Below are positions 6,261 through 10,194 of a stretch of DNA of 10,194 nucleotides, in pieces. The position numbers were made by a program, and so were the translations under genes. The notes beneath the pieces are model-generated. The model searched no databases. It had not been told where the DNA came from and saw nothing but the letters and a program-made list of their open reading frames with translations. Position 1 is the stretch's first letter. The number at the start of each line of letters is the position of its first letter. Source of the DNA: CAISIP01 sp037968655 (GTDB lineage: Bacteria > Pseudomonadota > Gammaproteobacteria > Burkholderiales > Burkholderiaceae_C); the NCBI GenBank assembly GCA_037968655.1, contig JBBKVW010000199.1, forward strand, positions 1-10,194, given 5' to 3'.

Positions 6261-7808
6261 ATGCCCATCCAACTGATCGATGCCGACCCATTGCAACTGG
6301 CCATGCTGGTCGCGTGGTCGCGCAGCGACCGTCAATTCGCGTTCGCGCCGGCGGCGCTGGCGCGCCTGGCCGCTGACCGCGCGGTGGTCGAGCGGCACGC
6401 CGCGGCCGGGGCGCCGGTCAATGGACTGAACACCGGGCTGGGCGGCAACCTGGCCTATCGCCTGACGGACGACGAACTGCTGACCTACCAGCAGCAGGTG
6501 ATCCGGGGCCGCATGATCGGCATGGGCGAGCCGATGCCGCAGGACGTGGTGCGCGTTGCCTTGCTGGCGCGGATATGGAGCCTGGCGCGCGGTGGCTCAG
6601 GTGTCAGCATCGGCGCTGCGCAGGCCTTGCTCGATCTACTGAATAGGGGGCTGACACCGGTGGTGCCCATGCACGGATCGATCGGCGCGGGCGACCTGGG
6701 CTTGTGCGCGCATATGGTGGCACCGATCATTGGCGCGGGCGAGGTGTTCTACCAGGGCCTGCGCCAGCCGGCGGCACAGGCACTGCACGCAGCGGGACTG
6801 CAAGCGGCTGCGCTGCTGCCCAAGGACGGCCTGGGCATGATCAATGCCAGCCCCTTGACCGCCGGCCTTGCCGCCGTGGTTGCAGACCAGCTCGATCAGG
6901 TGTTGTTGACTGCGGCCGCGGTGGCCACACTGGCGGCCGATGGCTATGCGGCCAACCTGGCTGCGTTCGACCCGCGCATCGCGCAGGCCCGGCCCGCTGG
7001 TGAACAGGCTGGTGCAGCGGCGCTGCTGCGTGCCCTACTTGCGGGCAGCAGCCTGTACCAGGGAGCGCCACGTTCGATCCAGGATGCCATCTCCTTTCGC
7101 ACCATGGCACAGGTGTTTGGTACTGCCTACGCGGCCCATGGCCAGCTGCGCGCAGCCGTCGACGCGGAGCTCAACGGCTGCTCGGACAGCCCGATCGTAT
7201 TTGCCGAGCAGGGCGAAATGCTCTCGTCGCCCAATTTCGATACCAGCATGATTGCCCTGTCGGGCGACGCGATGGCGATGGCGCTGGTGCAGTTGGCCAG
7301 TGCCAGCGTGCAGCGCATCATCAAGCTGCAGACGCCGCATCTGAGCGGCCTGCCCAAATACCTGTCGCCGGTCGGCGGCGCCAGTGTGGGTTTCAACGCG
7401 CTGCAAAAGACCTCGGCCGCGCTGCACGCCGAGATCCGGCTGCTGTCGACCCCGGTCAGCACCGACGCTGTGGTGGTGTCCGATACCGTGGAAGACCATG
7501 CAACGCACGCCATGCTCTCACTGCGCAAGCTGGCGCAGCAGCTGCGTTTGCTGCAGTACCTGCTGGCGATCGAAGCCATGGTTGGCGCGCAGGCGCTCGA
7601 CCTGCGACCGGCTGCGCAGCCAGGCGCAGGCAGCCGTGACGTATACAAGTGCCTGCGCGCCGTAGTGCCCAAACTGGAGCAGGACCGGCCGCCGGGACGG
7701 GATGCGATGACGATCGAGGCGACCCTGTTCAGCGGGCCGCTCGCTGCCCAATTGCGATCGATCGCCAGTAGCGGCATGCAGGGCCACGCGCTGCCAGGCC
7801 TCGGGTGA
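6261..7808 (+). CDS. MIO-less aromatic amino acid lyase homologue, probable ergothionase
   Basis: A 515-residue member of the histidine/phenylalanine ammonia-lyase superfamily, full length for the fold. Family landmarks are NTGLG (57-61), KDGLGMIN (188-195), ELNGCSDSPIVF, LSSPNFDTS, SGLPKYL and VEDH (410-413). The MIO-forming segment GSVGASGDL is replaced by GSIGAGDLG: Ala143-Gly144-Asp145 with the Ser missing, so the electrophilic cofactor cannot form. Against histidine ammonia-lyase, Tyr53 becomes Asn54, His83 becomes Arg84 and Tyr280 becomes Ile277, while Asn195, Arg280 (their Arg283) and Glu411 (their Glu414) remain; Lys383 stands where HutH has a small hydrophobic residue. Ergothionase, which splits ergothioneine into thiolurocanate and trimethylamine, is a MIO-free member of this superfamily, and the carnitine operon next door also handles trimethylammonium compounds. 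Function is inferred; another trimethylamine lyase or an inactive homologue remains possible. The ribosome binding site (AAGG, 2 nt before ATG) is poor. Confidence 0.75.
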   Translation: MPIQLIDADPLQLAMLVAWSRSDRQFAFAPAALARLAADRAVVERHAAAGAPVNGLNTGLGGNLAYRLTDDELLTYQQQVIRGRMIGMGEPMPQDVVRVALLARIWSLARGGSGVSIGAAQALLDLLNRGLTPVVPMHGSIGAGDLGLCAHMVAPIIGAGEVFYQGLRQPAAQALHAAGLQAAALLPKDGLGMINASPLTAGLAAVVADQLDQVLLTAAAVATLAADGYAANLAAFDPRIAQARPAGEQAGAAALLRALLAGSSLYQGAPRSIQDAISFRTMAQVFGTAYAAHGQLRAAVDAELNGCSDSPIVFAEQGEMLSSPNFDTSMIALSGDAMAMALVQLASASVQRIIKLQTPHLSGLPKYLSPVGGASVGFNALQKTSAALHAEIRLLSTPVSTDAVVVSDTVEDHATHAMLSLRKLAQQLRLLQYLLAIEAMVGAQALDLRPAAQPGAGSRDVYKCLRAVVPKLEQDRPPGRDAMTIEATLFSGPLAAQLRSIASSGMQGHALPGLG

Positions 7809-7810
7809 TT

Positions 7811-7832
7811 GCCTGCGCCGCAATGTGCAGGC
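7811..7832 (+). other. Small inverted repeat after the lyase gene
   Basis: GCCTGC (7811-7816) and GCAGGC (7827-7832) can pair around a 10-nt loop directly after the lyase stop codon. There is no T-run, so it could weakly slow transcription or mean nothing. The rest of the 98-bp gap holds only the ribosome binding site of the next gene. Confidence 0.25.
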
Positions 7833-7891
7833 GAAGCTGTGCGGGCACAATGTCCATCAGCTGCAGCGGGTCTCGCGCTGCACCCACCATC

Positions 7892-7898
7892 AAAGGAG
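7892..7898 (+). promoter_or_regulatory. Strong ribosome binding site of the peroxiredoxin-like gene
   Basis: AAAGGAG lies 8 nt before the ATG at 7907, near-ideal sequence and spacing. It fixes the start and contrasts with the poor site of the lyase gene upstream, suggesting this protein is made at a higher rate from any shared transcript. Confidence 0.8.
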
Positions 7899-7906
7899 CT
7901 TGATCC

Positions 7907-8455
7907 ATGCACCACACCACCTTGCTGCCGCGCCATCCGGTTCCGGCCCTGCAATTGGCGCTGACCGGCGGCGGCCGCTACGTTCTAGGCGCAAAGCCGG
8001 GCGAGCATTTCGACCTGCTGGTTTTTTACCGCGGCCTGCATTGCCCTATCTGTGCCAAGTACCTGCTTGAACTCGAACGCCTGTCGGAAGATTTCGGCAA
8101 GCGCGGCGTGCAGATAGTCGCCATCAGCAACGACGGCCAGGAGCGTGCCGGCCAGATGGCCGAGAAGGTCAGCGCCAAGGGCGTTCAGTTCGGCTACGGA
8201 CTGAGCTTGCGCAGCGCGCGCCAGTGGGGTCTGTATATCAGCGCCGGGCGCGGCAAGACATCGATCGGCATCGAGGAGCCAGAATTGTTCAGCGAACCGG
8301 GCGTGTTTCTGGTGCGCCCGGACGGCACGCTGTATTACGGCGCCGTGCAGACCATGCCGTTTGCGCGCCCGCAGTTCCAGGACCTGCTGGCAGCGGTGGA
8401 TTTTGCGATTGCCAAGGACTACCCGGCGCGCGGGGAGCATACCGCGCCGGTCTGA
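7907..8455 (+). CDS. Peroxiredoxin-like (AhpC/TSA) protein with CxxC motif
   Basis: A 182-residue thioredoxin-fold protein of the AhpC/TSA superfamily, probably a cytosolic thiol oxidoreductase; no signal peptide is visible. The active site reads FYRGLHCPIC (residues 40-49) with Cys46 and Cys49, the CxxC pattern of the peroxiredoxin-like subgroup, instead of the PxxxT/SxxC motif of true peroxiredoxins. GVQIVAISNDGQE (about 67-79) and a C-terminal EPGVFLVRPDGTLYYGAVQTMP follow the usual fold order. It lies 98 bp after the lyase gene on the same strand, with its own strong ribosome binding site, so co-transcription is possible but not shown. A role in thiol or sulfur handling during ergothioneine breakdown is speculation from the neighbourhood; the electron donor and substrate cannot be told. 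Confidence 0.85.
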   Translation: MHHTTLLPRHPVPALQLALTGGGRYVLGAKPGEHFDLLVFYRGLHCPICAKYLLELERLSEDFGKRGVQIVAISNDGQERAGQMAEKVSAKGVQFGYGLSLRSARQWGLYISAGRGKTSIGIEEPELFSEPGVFLVRPDGTLYYGAVQTMPFARPQFQDLLAAVDFAIAKDYPARGEHTAPV

Positions 8456-8468
8456 CGACGGCGCGACA

Positions 8469-8485
8469 GGCGCCTGCACGGCGCC
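8469..8485. terminator. Possible bidirectional hairpin between converging genes
   Basis: GGCGCC (8469-8474) and GGCGCC (8480-8485) form a 6-bp all-GC stem with a TGCAC loop in the 39-bp gap between two converging genes. The position suits a shared transcription barrier, but no T-run follows on either strand. Confidence 0.35.
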
Positions 8486-8494
8486 GCAACTCGC

Positions 8495-9142
8495 TTATAC
8501 AGCCCCGAGCCGGCGCCGCAATTCGATCACCGCGCTGTCCACCGTGGTCAGCACCTGAAGCCCGGTGCGTTCGGCCACCAGCTTGCGCGCACGCGCCATG
8601 CTGAACTGGGCCAGCGCGATGACGGCGCAGCCCTGGTTCACCAGCCGGTCGGCTGCGGCCAGGACCAGCGCGTCATGGCGTGCGGTGTCGCCGGCATTGA
8701 GTGCGGTCATGGCGTCGCCGACCAGTTCGCAGCTCAATTCGGCACCGTGCGGAAATTCGGCCGGCATTGTCTGCAAGGTGGGTGCAAAACTGGCGATCAG
8801 GCCGATGTGGCAGCCCAGGCTGGCGGCCTGCGCGACCATGGCCTGATTGGGTTTGAGCACCGGCATCGGCGCAAGGGCCTTTGCCGCTGCCTCGATGCAG
8901 GGTCCGAAGGCCGAGCAGGTAAACAGGATGGCGTCGCTACCGCAATCGGCCGCGTATTGCGCCAGGCGCGCGAAGCGCGCATGCATCGCGTCGTCCAGCC
9001 CCGCATTGCCGGCGTCCAGATCGGCCGACAAGCTGTCGTCAAGCAGGTTCATACGCATGGCCTGCGGCCAGTCCCGCGCCAGCGCCTCGTTGATCGGCGC
9101 AACCGAATGCGCCAATGCATGGATCAACGCAATCCGGGTCAC
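8495..9142 (-). CDS. Asp/Glu racemase superfamily protein
   Basis: A 215-residue protein of the Asp/Glu/hydantoin racemase superfamily (which also includes arylmalonate decarboxylase and maleate isomerase). The first active-site Cys is present, Cys76 in FTCSAFGPCIE (residues 75-84 region). The second active-site region, usually GCT or similar, reads IALAQFSMA (175-183) with Gln179 near the position of the missing Cys, so two-base racemisation of the classical kind is doubtful; isomerase, decarboxylase or lyase activity is possible. The GTG at 9142 is chosen as start because it overlaps the transporter stop as GTGA; an earlier GTG at 9244 would only translate transporter sequence in another frame. 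This overlap implies translational coupling, so its substrate is probably imported by the TRAP transporter. No specific substrate can be assigned. Confidence 0.8.
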   Translation of the reverse strand: MTRIALIHALAHSVAPINEALARDWPQAMRMNLLDDSLSADLDAGNAGLDDAMHARFARLAQYAADCGSDAILFTCSAFGPCIEAAAKALAPMPVLKPNQAMVAQAASLGCHIGLIASFAPTLQTMPAEFPHGAELSCELVGDAMTALNAGDTARHDALVLAAADRLVNQGCAVIALAQFSMARARKLVAERTGLQVLTTVDSAVIELRRRLGAV

Positions 9143-10194
9143 GCGGCTTTGGCGGTCCCGACGGGTTTCTTTTCCCGCCGAGCCCGGCCCAGTTGCACCA
9201 TCACGATCACACCCAGCAGCGCCAGCGCGGGAACGAATGCCCACTCCTTGGCAGGCCGCTCGGCCGCGACTTCCACCTGGGTGATGTCGAAACCCGGCTC
9301 AAGGCCGAGCTTTTCTGCCGTCGAACCGAACTTCACGACGCCGACCTGCACCTTGTCGCCCAGGGCCATCACCTGCAAACCGGCGCGATTGAGCCGTTCA
9401 GCCGCAGTGCCGGCGGGGCCCAGCGGCAACAACACACCTTTCTTGATCTCCTTGCCGTCGATGTTCATGCCCTCGATCCAGATGCGCTGGCGCGCATCGG
9501 CCGGTGCCTTGGCGACCATCTCGTTGAGTTCGGTGGCCGGCCTTTTTTCATAGGCCGGATAGACCATGTCCCAGAAATAGCCGGGCCGGAACAACGTGAA
9601 GGTCACCAGCAGCAACGCGATGGATTCGTACCAGCGCGAACGCGCAAGGAAAAATCCCTGGGTCGCGGCGGCAAATATCAGCATCGCCACCGTCGCGCTG
9701 ACCACCGTCAGTATCAGGTGCCAGACACTGTCGATGCCGATCATCAGCAACTGGGTGTTGAAGATGAACAGGAAGGGCAATATGGCCGTGCGCATGCTGT
9801 AGAAGAAGGCAGTCACGCCGGTCTTGATCGGGTCGGTGCGCGCAATCGCCGCCGCCGCGAACGACGCCAGCCCGACCGGCGGCGTCACATCGGCCATCAG
9901 GCCGAAATAGAACACGAACAGGTGCACTGCGATCAGCGGCACCAGCAGGCCGTTCTGGGCGCCGAGCTCGACCACCACCGGCGCCATCAGCGTGGAGACC
10001 ACTATGTAGTTGGCCGTTGTCGGCAGGCCCATGCCCAGGATCAGGCTGATCACCGCCACCAGGATCAGCATGATCATGATGTTGCCGCCCGAGAGCAGTT
10101 CGATCACCTCGGTCATCACCAGGCCGATGCCGGTCAGCGACACGGTGCCGACGATGATGCCGGCCGCTGCCGTGGCCACGCCGATGCCGATCAT
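9139..10194 (-). CDS. TAXI-type TRAP transporter fused permease, 5' partial
   Basis: The C-terminal 351 residues of a TRAP transporter 4TM/12TM fusion permease, an inner-membrane sodium- or proton-driven importer that works with a TAXI-family periplasmic binding protein. The start lies beyond 10194. About seven hydrophobic segments are visible, with the family motifs GMGLPTTANYIV (visible residues 54-65) and TPPVGLASFAAAAIA (104-118). A soluble C-terminal part follows (about 205-315), resembling the DUF3394 extension found on these permeases, and includes a PDZ-like stretch, VKFGSTAEKLGLEPGFDI. A last membrane helix (EWAFVPALALLGVIVMV) ends in a basic tail. The stop TGA overlaps the start of the racemase-like gene. 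Substrate is unknown; TAXI systems usually take up dicarboxylates or amino acids such as glutamate. The binding-protein gene is not in the window. Confidence 0.9.
   Translation of the reverse strand: MIGIGVATAAAGIIVGTVSLTGIGLVMTEVIELLSGGNIMIMLILVAVISLILGMGLPTTANYIVVSTLMAPVVVELGAQNGLLVPLIAVHLFVFYFGLMADVTPPVGLASFAAAAIARTDPIKTGVTAFFYSMRTAILPFLFIFNTQLLMIGIDSVWHLILTVVSATVAMLIFAAATQGFFLARSRWYESIALLLVTFTLFRPGYFWDMVYPAYEKRPATELNEMVAKAPADARQRIWIEGMNIDGKEIKKGVLLPLGPAGTAAERLNRAGLQVMALGDKVQVGVVKFGSTAEKLGLEPGFDITQVEVAAERPAKEWAFVPALALLGVIVMVQLGRARREKKPVGTAKAA

Noticed and set aside
6261..7808. Annotation of the lyase homologue as histidine ammonia-lyase (hutH)
   Set aside because: The MIO Ser and catalytic Tyr53, His83 and Tyr280 equivalents are all missing, and no other hut gene is present in the window.
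6261..7808. Frameshift or pseudogene explanation for the missing MIO Ser
   Set aside because: The one-residue loss is in frame, flanking sequence (GDL, AHM) stays aligned, and the frame is intact to a normal family length with coordinated changes at several active-site positions.
7846..7851. CACAAT as a -10 box for the peroxiredoxin-like gene
   Set aside because: Only four of six positions match and no -35 hexamer lies at proper spacing.
9143..9244. A 34-residue N-terminal extension of the racemase-like protein from GTG at 9244
   Set aside because: It would lie wholly inside the transporter gene in another frame and has no family similarity. The protein fold begins at VTRIALIHA, at the GTG overlapping the transporter stop.

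Overview
The window is GC-rich, densely packed bacterial DNA. Its gene content and codon use (TTA, CTA and TCA are almost absent) suggest a beta-proteobacterium, probably Burkholderiales. That placement is inference from style and gene families, not from a marker gene. There are nine protein genes: seven on the + strand and two on the - strand. I found no rRNA, tRNA, CRISPR array, IS element or phage gene.

Positions 1-6083 (+) form a tight six-gene operon for trimethylammonium carboxylates (L-carnitine / gamma-butyrobetaine / crotonobetaine). The order is L-carnitine dehydrogenase (5' end outside the window), two tandem hotdog thioesterases, an acyl-CoA dehydrogenase, a fused ADP-forming acyl-CoA synthetase and a CaiD-like crotonobetainyl-CoA hydratase. 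Gaps run from an 8-nt overlap to 32 nt. The genes fit an aerobic route: CoA activation of gamma-butyrobetaine, oxidation to crotonobetainyl-CoA, hydration to carnitinyl-CoA, thioester hydrolysis to carnitine, then oxidation to 3-dehydrocarnitine. The enzyme that would cleave dehydrocarnitine is not in the window. A second thioesterase could release glycine betaine from betainyl-CoA.

Positions 6084-6260 are intergenic. They hold a 10-bp hairpin just past the operon, seven copies of CCAG, and a possible -10 box.

Positions 6261-7808 (+) encode the most interesting protein, a histidine/phenylalanine ammonia-lyase homologue. It lacks the Ala-Ser-Gly triad that makes the MIO cofactor and has lost most of the other catalytic residues. 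This matches what is known of ergothionase, the MIO-independent lyase that removes trimethylamine from ergothioneine. A CxxC peroxiredoxin-like gene follows with its own strong ribosome binding site (7907-8455).

Positions 8495-10194 (-) hold a TAXI-type fused TRAP transporter permease (5' part outside the window) translationally coupled by a GTGA overlap to an Asp/Glu-racemase-superfamily enzyme. This pair converges on the + strand genes. The likely unifying theme is scavenging of N-trimethylated betaines: carnitine relatives and ergothioneine both carry a trimethylammonium group.
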